This document shows, in pieces, positions 11,386 to 22,815 of a stretch of 64,000 nt of DNA. Below the pieces are notes generated by a model, which was given only the letters and a program-made list of their open reading frames with translations, did no database searches and was not told the DNA's origin. This DNA is from Rhizopus arrhizus (taxonomy: Eukaryota; Mucoromycota; Mucoromycetes; Mucorales; Rhizopodaceae). Within the stretch, counting starts at the first letter, position 1; the number at the start of each line of letters is the position of its first letter. The stretch covers positions 434,001-498,000 of the forward strand of contig JAKZZE010000019.1 of assembly GCA_024220505.1 (NCBI GenBank), written 5' to 3'. Position numbers and translations under genes: made by a program.

Positions 11386-12715
11386 TTCTTTCTCAAAAAA
11401 AACAGAAGGAAAAGAAAAGGGAAAAGAAAAAAAGAAAAAAAAAAAAAAAAAGTCCAATTCTAAATTTGGTAACCAATTGAATCCCAGACAGAGAGCCACT
11501 GGTGTAAATTATGAATATTACATAAACAAGATAAATGAGCTTTCGAGAAAGTCAACTCATTCAATTGGATACAGCACAAATAAGCCCGAAAGTATGGGGG
11601 ATGAAGATGGATGATTTGAGATGCGTGTGTAAAATTCAACAACTAATGTATCACAAGTGCACTGTTCGTTATCTGATTCATGTCACTCACAATTAACATT
11701 TTCATACCATCTTCCGAATCATAGCATCCTATTCATAGCTTTTGATATCTGCTTTCTTTTCACACCAAGTCAATTTGAAATGTTTCTCTTCTTTTGCAAT
11801 TTCCCTTTTTTGATCTCACTAGACATCAGAACAGTCCATGTTACTCTATCTGTATGTCTCAGTCTTGCTTACAAGATGACTAGATTGAATGAATCTATTA
11901 AAGCACATTTCATATAAAAAATGAACAGCAAGAAGAGTGTTTATGACCACTTTTAAAAAAAGAATATCAGATTAAAATTCAGGAACAGAAAAACAAATTC
12001 ATCTCATCTTATACAGACATGGCTACTTTTAGCCTCGTCATCAATCTCTTTCTCTTTTATGCTGGTTTCCTCTGTTCTGTTAGACATAAACCAACCACAG
12101 AGAATAAGTCACTCTGATCTCAACAGCGATCAACTTTCTATCTTTGCTTCATTCACTCAAGCTGAAGAGCAGGGTGAGTTTGATGAAAGGAAAAAGGCGG
12201 TTGTTAGAAAGTCATGTACGTAAAATGAAGGAAAGGCTTTATTTTCCAAAGAAAAGAAAAAAGAAAGAAAGGGATACGAGTCTGATATGACTTGTATATC
12301 AATCATATCCATCATGATGTATGTAGAGAACCATGAAGGAAGTTGGGTAAAAGAAGTCAAAGTTGTTGTACATATCCTTGCCAAACAAATTGAATATTGT
12401 TAGTATACGTTTTTCCCCTTGTCAATTGAATAAAGAATGTAAACTAAAAAAAAAAAAAAGAGAGAGAGCCTTGTTTTTTAGAGCTGTGTGTATCGTTAAA
12501 TAACGTAATCTTAAACATTGACAACGATTGAATCATTCTATCCATAAAGAAGATTCACTCGTCATGTTGAATTTTTAGACATGTTTACTAAATATAGCAA
12601 TTTACAGCAGAGTCAACATGACGTCAAATGAAATATATAAAGGCTATCAATGCAAATTGAACAACCCCCTTCCCTTCAAGCTTTTTTCTTCTTTTTTTAA
12701 CACTCATTAGCAACC
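11386..12715. other. 1.3-kb intergenic region, MET30-like and BAP31 promoters
   Basis: The region begins with an A-rich stretch that gives the F-box leader. In 12019-12390 there are protein-like fragments on the + strand, including an open stretch followed by a good GTGAGT donor near 12173 and a later segment ending HILAKQIEYC before a stop. They do not join into a gene I can support. The last 100 bp contain a CRE palindrome and TATA box listed separately. Confidence 0.45.
12619..12640 (+). promoter_or_regulatory. CRE palindrome TGACGTCA plus TATA box upstream of BAP31 gene
   Basis: A perfect TGACGTCA at 12619-12626 is followed by TATATAA at 12634-12640, about 75 bp before the BAP31 start codon. 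CRE-type sites are bound by ATF/CREB and some Hac1-type bZIP factors. The spacing to the TATA box and ATG fits a core promoter. Binding by any particular factor is inference. Confidence 0.5.
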
Positions 12716-13554
12716 ATGGCGCTTTATTATGGAATTGTATTTGGTATCTTAACCACTGAGGTAAACATTGTTAATACATGAAAAAGAGAGAATGACACGT
12801 ATTATTTGATAGATTGTTCTCTTCTTTTTATTAATGGTAAATAGTATGATTATTTTTATAAAAACTAATCATTCTATTCAAGTTGCCTATCTCTACACGA
12901 TGGAAGAAACCTGTTTTTAGATGGTTAGCTACCTCACCTACGGTAATATCATGACTACTATGTGATATTCATCTAATGGACGTGTTATCAACAGATTGCT
13001 CAAGCAACTTATATATTAAAGATCGTATTTGGATTTATATTTGTTCTCTTTGTTGGTAAAATAAAACATAATGAATCGATTAGCATGTATATTAATTACC
13101 AACAGATGCTGTAAATACACTTAGAGCATTTTATGAAGTCGTTCATGATGATGACAACGTGACACCTGGTACGTCTGATTTTAGAGCACAAGTAAATCAA
13201 GCAGCAAAGAAATTTTATGCTCAAAGAAATCTGTATCTCACTGGTTTCACTATGCTTTTATTACTGTAAAATGGAACGAGTGATGAAGAAGATGAGCTGA
13301 CGTTATTTATAGGATCTTGAATACAATCAAGGATATGAACCTTGAATACATTAGACTTGAAGATGAAACCCTTGAATTAAGGGCTGCTGTAAGTTTGAAT
13401 CGTTTGACAAGATGGATTAATAATATCATAATAGCTCTCGAGTGATCCTGAAGTGAAGCAAGCCGTTCGAGAAATGGACACGGCTCCTATCAAGGATACA
13501 GTCACTAAACTTGAACCAGTAGAGCAACCCAATGAAAACAAAAAGGATATTTAA
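12716..13554 (+). CDS. BAP31/YET family endoplasmic reticulum membrane protein
   Basis: Seven exons (12716-12760, 12813-12836, 12883-12942, 12995-13055, 13106-13265, 13313-13388, 13435-13554) give 181 residues. The frame is kept at every junction. The protein opens MALYYGIVFGILTTE, then a hydrophobic segment, LPISTRWKKPVFRWL, a second membrane segment (ATYILKIVFGFIFVLFV), DAVNTLRAFYEVV and a third membrane segment near LYLTGFTMLLLL. This is the three-span layout of BAP31 and yeast Yet1/Yet3, which chaperone membrane proteins at ER exit. The C-terminal coiled-coil tail is short (about 60 residues) and ends NKKDI rather than a KKXX retrieval signal. Exon 2 is only 24 nt. The gene is easily missed by simple open-frame searches. 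Confidence 0.88.
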
Positions 13555-13747
13555 TAAACATAAATAGTTGAACCCGTTTTTCCCTTTTAAACAACGTCAT
13601 ACATCGTAACACATGCTCGCTTATAGACTATTTTATCCTTTTTAGGAACAAACTTCATCTTTCTGTTCCTTTTAAAAAAACGCGTCTTGACACCGACATT
13701 TCCCCTTTTTTTTCTTTTTTTTTTTCTTCTTTTTTTAATAATTCAGA

Positions 13748-15295
13748 ATGGACGTAGATATCGTGAGAACAGACCAAGCATCTTTTGAAGCTAAACATGA
13801 TGATATCGAACAACATATCGAGAAGGGTGATAAGGAGCAATTGATGAGAGTAAAGACAGTCTTATTATCCGTTGAAAAAAAAAAAAGAGAGTTTCTTACC
13901 TTTTTTTTAATAGAGTTTTACTCAAATCATCGATCAAAGTACTTCACCTGAACATGTCATTGGTCGTAAGTGAAGTGAGCAGGACAGGATGAATTCTAAT
14001 CTGTTTCTAGAAGATGGTATTCATGCTCCTACGACAAAGGCACCCAGACACTGGTATCGACGTAAACTGACAGGCTGGATTCATTCTCATCTTGTGCCTG
14101 AAGGGTTCAAGAAGGCTGTAGAAAAAAAATATGGTAATTTTGTTGTCATTCGTTCGGTAAGTCCACCCTATTTAGTCATAGGCTGAGAAATAATGAGAGA
14201 GGTTAGACGGGTGAATATCATTATGAAGAAATGCCGATTTATACACGTATCGGAATGCATTTACTTTTTGGTGGTTATTACCGAGGAAAAGGTAGGAATG
14301 ATGCCGAGTGTGTTATTGGTTGCTGATATGTTTGGTAGTTGTGAGCAGCAATCTGATGCATGAACTCTTCTTGAAGGAAAGTTTACGTCAGGGCATCTAT
14401 TTTAATAAGCCTGAATCAGTCAGACAGATACCCAGTTTTATTGAACACTATAATATCGACATGGAAGAATACGTTATTTCTAGTGTCGATGAATACCACA
14501 CATTTAATGAATTCTTTACAAGAGCCATTCTACCTGATAAGAGACCGATTGCTGACCCTGAAGATGAGGTATTTTTTTTTAATTGTTTGTGTTACAAGCT
14601 AAATGTATTTTGTTTTTAGAATAGGATTGTTTCATCTGCAGATTGTAGATTGAACGTATTTAATTCTGTTACTACTGCTACTCAGCTCTGGTAAACACAT
14701 ACGGATGACATCCATCGTATTCATTTTTTCTTAATGTCATATAGGGTCAAAGGCAGAGATTTTAATTTGATTAATCTCTTGCAAAACCATGAATTAGCCC
14801 AAGAATTAGACGGTGGTTCGCTTGCTATTTTCCGTTTAGCACCTCAAGATTATCACCGCTTTCATATTCCTACCAGTGGAACCATTGTCTCTATTGATTC
14901 AATTCAAGGAACCTATTACACTGGTAAGAGAATAGACATCCAAATGATCCATACTCACCTTGTACGCAGTCAATCCTTGTGTTGTGAATGAAGATTTGGA
15001 TGTATTCACCGATAACCATCGTTGTATTGTCACTGTTCAAAGTCCCTTGGGTTTCAAATATGCCGTTGTCTGTATTGGTGCACTCTTGGTGGGCTCCATC
15101 GTGTTTACAAACGCAGAAGAAGGCAAGACACTCGAAAAAGGACAGGAAATGGGCTACTTTCAATATGGTGGTTCGACTGTCATCACCGTCTTTCCCAAGG
15201 ACCTTGTTGAGTGGGATGAGGACCTCTTGTCAAATTCAAACAAATCAGTTGAAACACTTGTTAACATGGGTGAAAGCATGGGTCGCTTTGTTTAG
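13748..15295 (+). CDS. PSD: Phosphatidylserine decarboxylase proenzyme
   Basis: Eight exons (13748-13849, 13914-13965, 14011-14156, 14207-14291, 14339-14568, 14620-14690, 14745-14923, 14970-15295) give 396 residues. The enzyme turns phosphatidylserine into phosphatidylethanolamine. Visible motifs are FNEFFTRAI, VSSADCRLNVF, the catalytic His block PQDYHRFHIP, and the self-cleavage site GGST at about 355-358. Cleavage before Ser357 makes the small alpha chain with its pyruvoyl group. The N terminus has no C2 domain, signal peptide or membrane segment, so it is much shorter than yeast Psd2. It fits the compact GGST-type fungal/plant PSDs. It sits 193 bp after BAP31 on the same strand, and both act on endomembranes. 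The cellular location is not certain from sequence. Confidence 0.92.
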
Positions 15296-15551
15296 TGTGC
15301 CTTTGTTCCTTTTTGTTTTATGCAATAAAATAAAATAAATTTGACCCTTCTTTGTTTGTGTGACGTGGTCATTTTTATTCATTTCATTCCTATTTTTTTT
15401 TTTACACTTTTTCTTTTGTTCCTAAAACAGCAAAATAAAAGGAAAAGAGAACTTCAAGTTCACTTGAGTAAGTAGCACAAGATATCATTCACTTGTTTAA
15501 TAAACTTCTTTTTTTTTAGTTTCTTTTATATACACATTCACACCTATTTCA

Positions 15552-16615
15552 ATGGTACTTTTGAAAGCAAACATTTTTTTTTAAAAAGCATATAAATCTC
15601 CAACATATTTTAAAATAGAATGAACTTTCACAAGAAATAAAGATTATTTGTCAAAACAGCTTAATCAAAGGAAGTGCAAAAGCAGCCGATGGACATCCTT
15701 GGAGAAATTGGAAAGTGAAAGTGGTTGCTGTGGATAATTATCGAGAGAGAAAAGGAAAGTTATCTTACTTGTTAGATCGTGTTGAATATGTACTTCACCC
15801 AACCTTTGAAAATCCTGTGAGAAGTAAGTAAAAATACACAGAGGACTTTAAGCTTATTCTGTGGATGATAGCATCTTTTAAGGAACCTTATTTATTACAA
15901 GAAAAAGGATGGGGTGAGTTTGATATGCGTGTGGTCTTGTACTTTAAAAATGACTGGGCAGAACCACAAAATATCTTTTTTGACCTCCATTTCCGTGAAC
16001 CTACTTATACCATTTTGCATAAAGTCACATTTTATCATCCACCTCTTCCACTCGCTAGATTAATCACCCATGAATTTCCTCCTAGTGATGTTGAAATAGC
16101 ACCCAGAAAGCGAAAGATGAGTCCCTCTCTATCCAATATCACAACCACCAAAAAGGCAAGAACACCACCGTCAATCATAGATGATAATTCAAGTGAATCC
16201 AATGGGCAGGACACCATCGTGGATCATGTTTATGATGAAAAGGATGTAGACAGAATTGATGCTATTCATTCTGCAGCAATAGACGAACATACTAGAAAAG
16301 CATGGGGATTACCAGATAATATAGACATTTGTAAGCTGGCAAAAAGATTGACTACCTTGACAAGTGAACAAACAGAAGAAGTAGAATTCATGATTAAAAA
16401 CCATATTCTGGATGAAAATGAAGGTAAGCCTTTAACCCTTCTCCTTTGTTATAAACTAAAACAGCTTGGCAGATGAATTCGTAATCGACCTTTATTCACT
16501 TGGACCAGACTTGTTGACTCAACTATGGGAATTTACAGAAAAGAAATCAAAGTCATCCGTCATCTTGTCTCCTTTCTCTCTTGTTCAAGCAAATACTGCA
16601 TTCATTGACGATTAA
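15552..16615 (+). CDS. YEATS-domain protein, TAF14/TFG3-like
   Basis: Exons 15552-15554, 15619-15823, 15872-16423 and 16473-16615 give 300 residues. The YEATS domain covers about 1-140, with GHPWRNWKVKVVAVDN, YVLHPTFENPVR, and KGWGEFDMRVVLYF. These are closest to yeast Taf14 and fission yeast Tfg3, which read acylated lysines on histone H3 and belong to TFIID, TFIIF and chromatin-remodelling complexes. A Lys/Ser-rich linker follows. The last 100 residues are helical, like the ET-type tail of Taf14. The first exon would consist of the ATG alone, spliced to AATGAACTT at 15619; no other upstream Met is in frame. The stop lies only 43 bp from the end of the opposite-strand HEL2 gene. Confidence 0.85.
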
Positions 16616-16658
16616 AAAAAAAATTATTTTTATTTTATTTTTTTTGTAAATATCTCTA

Positions 16659-18839
16659 TTATAAGCCAACACGAAATAAAACTTGTTTTCCCTTTTTGTT
16701 TTTCTTTTTTAGTCTATTGTCTTGTGATCCTTCACTATCTGTGTTCACTGCAGAAGAGGATGATTCACCCCATGTACGTTGATCATCATTCTTCTTTAAT
16801 AGGGCATTGATATCCGCTCTTCTGGAAGAATGTAGATTGGATGTGGGTAGTGCGGGGAAAAGGGATTGTAGGTCTTGTTCTGAAGTGGTACGTGAACTGG
16901 TTGTTGAGCTCCATGGTGAAGTCTTTTTCGCAAGTGGTGGGAATGCACCCGCACCTTGAGCAGCTAATGCAACCTTATCCCACACACCTCCTCTACTGTT
17001 GGTCGGTTTCTTTGGATTGACAACAAGTACTTGAGGTGGTTGAGAGGCATTCTGATCAATGTGTGAATAGATAGTTTTACACATATTAAAATACTTACTG
17101 GATTCTTTTTATGATTCCAAGCACGTTCCATATCTATCTTTTGCGCATCGTTGCTTATCAAATCTTTGGTTTGATCAAATACCTTTTGCGCAATCACATT
17201 GTTTTTATCACACAGTTTATGTACTGATTTTACAAATGCTTCACTGTTCATTGACATGTCCACTGTATATTGCTTTATATATTGTCTAAATTTAATCATC
17301 TTGTCCAAATTTTTAAACATGTCTGCAATTCGATCGAATGCAGCTGCTTGACGTGAGATGATACCCGGCTGGGCATTACTACTACTGCTAGATTCAGCGA
17401 CAACATTAGGGGAAGAGCGCCCTTCGTTACCCAAGCTGGGCCACTCTTCTTGTCCGTTTCTTTTTATTTGAAGAGATGCCATCTGATTCGTTAACAGTGG
17501 TACTGACGATGAACTACCGTTGATAACTGGGAAATCTTCTGCTGTCAATCTTACTTGGCTGTTGTTATTTCTCTGCTGCTGCTGCTGCTGCTGCTGTTGT
17601 TGCTGTCTTTGGTCTCTGTTACTACCAGAATAATTCAAGTTGACATCTACACGAGCTTGCTTTGCTCTTTGTTGACGTGATAAAGAGGACCCATGCTCAT
17701 CTATCTTGGAATATTTACACATAAGCCTCTTTTCTTCTACTTCATCCAATTTCTATCATGTTATACCTCATGTGCTTTCAAGTCAATATCCGTAGCAAAA
17801 ACCACAAACTTGTTGTTTAAACACTCTTGATACATACAAAGATAGTGGTCTTTTTCAAAATGTTTCTCCTATCAGGTTAAAGAGTAAATAGACTTAATAT
17901 GCTTTTTTTTTTTAAAAAAAAAAAACTTACAAGACTATCATAATTGGCATAGTATTGATGTTGAATACCTTGTCTTACACAAATATGACATTGTTCATGC
18001 TTACTGCGACAATGCTCAAACAATTCATCTGAACCATAAAATCTCGTTTTACAGAATACACATTCAGGATGTCCAGTGAATCCAGTCTCGTCATTTTGAA
18101 TGAATGAAGAATCTCCTTCACGATGATGTTTTTGTAGCTGAGGATAAGTATACATTGTATGTTCATGTGAAAAGATTTTCTTATTACGGAGACAAAGATC
18201 GCTAATAATATTTGATTAATTCATGCTCTTTTTCTCTGTCAAAGACCTTACCAAAGTTGTTTCTTGTGAATTTCTTTGGCATGTTTTTTCAACTCACTGC
18301 GGTTATCAAACGACTCTTCACAATGTTCGTCAGGACAAGTGAATTTGAGAATACGTTCTGTGTCCAAATACATTTCTTCTGTTTCAAATCTGATACCAAG
18401 TCTTTTATCATAAAAAGGTGTATCGTCACGTTTATAGTCTTCAAAAGACTTTTCACTGTCGTTGGTAAAAACAACTTTTTTGGCTTCCACCTACATTTTT
18501 TTTTCTTTTCGCTTAACAAAAACAATTAACAAACTTGGTTTTTACCTTGCAGTAAGCACAATTCTTGGTTTGGTAAAGAGCTCTTAATCGAAGTGTACAC
18601 ATGTGACAAGTACGGTGATCACAGGGTGCAACTGCATAGTAGTCAATAGGTTCTGTGCAAATAAAACAAACATCTTCTTCCTCATCTTCTTTCTCTTCTT
18701 CCTCTTTTGATTTTTTACTCTTTAACTCTTCCTTCTTTTTCTCGGTTTTTGACTTATTTACGCGTGGTCTATATCGACGTTGACGTTTCTTGTTATTATC
18801 GCTTTCATTGATAGGTACTTGAGGAGAACAGGTTTCCAT
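16659..18839 (-). CDS. HEL2: HEL2/ZNF598-type RING E3 ubiquitin ligase (ribosome quality control)
   Basis: Six exons on the minus strand: 18546-18839, 18252-18490, 17931-18201, 17767-17868, 17099-17704 and 16659-17051, together 634 residues. After a basic/acidic start there is a RING finger (about 58-97, CFIC...CDHRTCHMC...CAYC). A C2H2-like finger FTCPDEHCEESF follows, then several Cys/His fingers (CDLC, CVFCKTRFY, CHIC, YLCMYQEC). The linker DIDLKAHEIDEHGS matches the Hel2 layout. An 11-Gln tract lies at 17573-17605. The C-terminal part is Ser-rich and ends with a Lys-rich tail. Hel2/ZNF598 ubiquitinates small-subunit proteins of collided ribosomes. The fourth intron (62 bp) contains in-frame codons that could mislead gene prediction. 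Confidence 0.9.
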
Positions 18840-19087
18840 GATAAAGATAATAAGTAAAAAAAAAAAAAAAAGGCCTTGATGAACCGCAGTAAAGTTTTTT
18901 GGAATTGAGCACAAAAGGGAACATCGTAAATTAAACTCAGATTGTAGTTTGCCTTACACTTGAATTTTCATATGAGATTCTAAAAAAGATGGACAATTCA
19001 CCAATGGCACATGAAAATTGCATATAAAAAAATCATGATGCACCTTTTTGTTTTTTCTTTTTTTTCTTTTTCTTTTATTCAATAAAA
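18840..19087. promoter_or_regulatory. Shared 248-bp promoter of divergent HEL2 and perilipin-like genes
   Basis: The two start codons point away from each other with 248 bp between. The side next to the perilipin-like gene has a CATATAAAA TATA-like box near 19019 and a pyrimidine-rich leader. The HEL2 side has a poly(A) run near 18856-18871. Confidence 0.5.
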
Positions 19088-20158
19088 ATGAGTTCAGTAA
19101 AAGAAGAAAAGGATGAGTATTTTGGTAGATAAGAAATAGGCTCCTTTTTAATAAAAAACTAATATTGTACGTTAGATGTTGATGACGGTAATAGTGTTGG
19201 TGGAGATTCAGGGTTTAGTACTGGTGAAGATGATAAAAATGAAGTGTTAAAGAAAAAAGACAGCAAGCAAGAAACGAATGATGAAATTGTTAAACTCGTA
19301 CAACTTGAGCCGACAACTATTGAGGCAAGTTCTGAAGAAGAAGAAAAGCAGGAACTGGCAATAAATGGAAAAGAAGAAGGCAGTGTACTTTATCGTCTTG
19401 CTTCTCTTCCGATTATTCAAGATAGTTATTTGGGAGCCCAAAAGATTGTACGACAGCATACGGTCGGGCAAAGAGCACTTGACTTTGCCGAAACACAGTT
19501 ACAGACTGTGTACGTTTCAGCACAGGCCTACGAAAATAAGCCCTTGATTGGTCAGCTTTTCTCTGGTGCCAATAGCTTAGGTAATAGGTCACTCGACCTT
19601 CTTGAGCGCCAATTCCCTATCATCAGCTCACCTACAGCAGACATCATTCAACCCTTGATGGAACGTTTGGATCATGCCCGTGGTCTTTTACAAGAACCTA
19701 AACTGGATCAAATTACGATGCAATTCGAACGTTTACTTGATGCTTATCTTCCTGCTGAGCAAGAAGAAGAAATAAAAGAACATGGCATTCAACGCCTAAT
19801 CAAGGTGATCCACATCTTATCAGACCGTATCACAAAGAAGACGATGAGTAAAATAAAGGCAAGCAAAGAAGAAGAACAAAAGATGCAAAATATCGTAAAG
19901 GATTGGATTACAGAAAAGGCCAAAAGGATGCTTTTCACAGAGGATCAAATCGAACTTCACTCTGATCAGCTACAGTCACTACACAAATTTGCTCAAACAG
20001 AGTTGGAAAAGGTCCGTCAAGAGTTGAATAAACAAGACAAGAGTCACATGGAGCGTGCAAAGAGTATTTGGAATTTATCTCGAAATGATATTATTTTACC
20101 TTTATTTCAAAAATCTTCTTTTTTGTTTTATCGTAAACAATCTGCTCCTGTTGCTTGA
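19088..20158 (+). CDS. Perilipin-like lipid droplet protein
   Basis: Exons 19088-19124 and 19176-20158 give 339 residues. After an acidic N-terminal 70 residues comes a block SVLYRLASLPIIQDSYLGAQ, followed by amphipathic, helix-forming repeats (for example FAETQLQTVYVSAQAY and LFSGANSLGNRSLDLLERQF). The rest is long charged helices. This layout is that of the perilipin/PAT family, including fungal MPL1/CAP20 proteins that coat lipid droplets. There is no membrane span or signal peptide. Mucorales store much oil, which fits. Perilipins diverge strongly, so a different apolipoprotein-like helical protein is possible. Confidence 0.65.
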
Positions 20159-21099
20159 TACTTTTTATTATTATTATTTTATTATTATGAATATATTAGT
20201 TTTATTTTAAAATAAAGACTTCCTTGGAAAATAAGTAACTATAAAAGGATAACCGAATGAATTCATTTGAGAATATCACCAGACTTTCTTCTTCTTGCCG
20301 TATTTATGCGTAAAGATGTGTGTGTGTGTACAGAGTGCATGTAACCATTTTGTTTAGATGAAAATAGAAAAAACGGTTCCCGAGTCAATTGAATACATAA
20401 GGTTATCTTTCTATATATAAAATGGGATTTTACACAATTAGGATTTATTCATACCCCAAAGAACAAGCGCACGGATATTTTACAATGTTATTTTACATGT
20501 GAAAACAATAACAAAAAATAAGCTTTTAATACTGTAAGTCACAAAATCCTTATACACCAATCCTTCTTTCTATCTTTAGTAATTTAATCCTATTTTAAAG
20601 GACAAATTAAACCAAAAATATATAAAAAAAAAAACAAAGGAAAGACTAGGAAGGTTTAAAATAAGGATTTTGATATAGCACACAGAAACATTTAATGTAT
20701 ACAAATCAAGATCACTACTGCTCATATAAACATCGGAGCTTATCATTAGTTTATAAAAAACCTTAAATTCATAAAGAAAAGGACAGCTGTTTTTGTAATT
20801 TTATGTACTTGATATTGCAAAAGCAAGTAAAAAGAAGATGGACGCATCATGTACGGACTATGTTCAAGGAGAATTGCTTGAAATCTTGTTCAGTTTTAAA
20901 GTAAAAAAAAAAAAAAAAAAAAAATTCAAATCCTTACTATGCCCTGATTAAGCAATAATTTTTTATATTTATCACTTTAGGAGGAAAGACTTAAAAGCAA
21001 TTGATGAGGAGAAAAATTCTTCATTTGTCCATTTTGACTAAAGAAAAAAAAAAAAGCAGCATAATGTTAGTGTATAATTTATTAAGAATACAGTATACT
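20159..21099. other. AT-rich spacer, no gene seen
   Basis: This stretch holds the 3' end of the perilipin-like gene (an ATT/ATA-rich tail and AATAAA-like signals near 20205), a poly(A) run near 20903-20924 and no open frame that I can support. Confidence 0.5.
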
Positions 21100-21404
21100 T
21101 TACCCTTTGCCATTTTTTAATTTCATTATTATATCGTCTAAAATTACTTCAAGTAACAGCTCTTCTGGACAGCTTTCATGATTAATTATAGATGAGAGGG
21201 TGTTATAGACGTTTTTCATTAGCAGCGTAGTATATTAAAATGAAGTGATGATACTGAAGCTTACAATCTTTCTTCTAGACCTGTATTTGCATCCATGAGA
21301 TGAATACTTAAACTATCCGGATAACTAACATCGTTAAAGTTTGTCATAACCAAAACATAGAGACAATATTTGAGCAGTTCTCCATAGCTAGAAGTGGAAT
21401 CCAT
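21100..21404 (-). CDS. Possible small two-exon gene, 70 aa, unrecognised
   Basis: On the minus strand an ATG at 21404 opens MDSTSSYGELLKYCLYVLVM. The frame continues for 46 codons to a clean GTAAGC donor. Joining 21265-21404 to 21100-21172 (acceptor GAAAG) keeps the frame and ends at a TAA, giving 70 residues rich in Leu/Ile helices. The first exon looks coding by composition; the second junction is less sure because the intron is about 92 bp and the acceptor is purine-rich. It may be a gene relic rather than a working gene. No family recognised. Confidence 0.3.
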
Positions 21405-22439
21405 AATTATAATGAGTTGTCAGTATTACTTGTTCCTGTTAAAAATGTGCGTGATTCATCCGATGTTCTTTTAAAAAGAGACCGTATTTTCATTACTATC
21501 TATTGTTTTTTACTTACTAATATCTCGAGCTGCTATATTATCTTTCTCTTCTTGGCTTGTTTCATTGTTTAAATTTCAAATTTAGCATATATTTAATGTC
21601 TTTTTTTTTTTTTTTTTTTTTTTTTTTTGCATTTGATGAATTGCTACAAAAAAGCCAGTATTTTTTATATATCTTTGCCAATTGCTGCATCTTAAATCGC
21701 TTCCAAGTAGTATGCTCTAACTAAAATGTTTCCAAATCAAAGATGAGGGATGAAAAAAAGGTAATTGAGCGTTATGCGGACGAGTTTGTGATGCACTTGT
21801 ACTATCGCTTTAATACACCTCATCCAATATAGAAAATGCACATTATAACTGCCGTTTCTATCTTTTTATATACGGTTATGAGGCATTACTTTATCATGCT
21901 TTCACTCAACGAGGTTCCTTGAAATATTTTCATATTTGTTGAGCTGATAGGGAACCATCACAGTAGTGGATGCTCATGACTTTGTGTCAAAAAAATAAAA
22001 AGATCAGCACATGTTATTACTAAAAATTTAAAAAAAAAAAAGACCAAGGACTCTACTAGCAAAAGGTCCGATACCAATAACCTAGTTACCCAAAGAGGCT
22101 ATAGATGCGTATATTTACCAACTTATTCTCCAAAACTGAACCCCAAAAACAACTTTAGTCAATGCTAAAGAAGCGTTGCAAATTCAAATATAGCCAAAGC
22201 GTTTAATTAAATCCTAAAAACTCACATTTACAATTTCATGAACATTTTGCAACACGTCTAGATGACTGTTAATAAATAGTTTACATAATTTCTTCTCTTA
22301 ATAAATACTTTTTAATCGAATTCGAAATTCTAATGCTTGACTTCAAAACGACAAGTGAGAAAAATGCGACTTGAAAAATCTCAGGATGTGGCAACTTGCA
22401 CGGAAAGGCTGTATATCTAGTATCTTTTATTTCTATGTA

Positions 22440-22735
22440 TACAGATCAAGTAGCCAAAGGAAAAGCTGTTCATTGCCCTTAAAAGCTCGCCCAACAGCGC
22501 TCATGGGTGGGAGGCTTTATATTCTTTCTATCTCATCTCTATCAGATGGTGCGCAAATTAAAAAGTTGTTCAGAGGTCTCGGCATACTTCCTTTAGACAG
22601 CACCCCACTTGTGTATCTTAAATCTAGCAAATCTTCCTGGAACGAATCGACATGTCCCAATTCCTCATCCAACGCAAATCATCCTACGACGGTTTTATCT
22701 TTCAAAACCTCCGGCACACTCCTATATGTATAGAA
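22440..22735 (-). pseudogene. Broken protein-like frame of unknown origin
   Basis: On the minus strand one frame reads protein-like sequence, including DEELGHVDSFQEDLLDLRYT and SKGSMPRPLNNFLICAPS, but it has a TGA after KDKTVVG and a TAA after DRDEIERI. The plus strand of the same DNA is open for 120 codons from 22371, but its product is low-information and Ser-rich, so I take the minus reading as the older coding strand. No family is recognised. It may be transposon- or gene-derived. Confidence 0.25.
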
Positions 22736-22815
22736 TCATAACTAACTAGACAGATGAAAGATGCATGCTATGTGGTGCAAAAAAAAAGCTTGTTTTTAAT
22801 ATGATTTTTATTCAC

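Noticed and set aside
17705..17766. In-frame extension with a Met start in HEL2 (reading MDEVEEKRLMCKYSK)
   Set aside because: It lies in an intron; splicing from GAG at 17767 to ATA at 17704 gives the conserved Hel2 linker.
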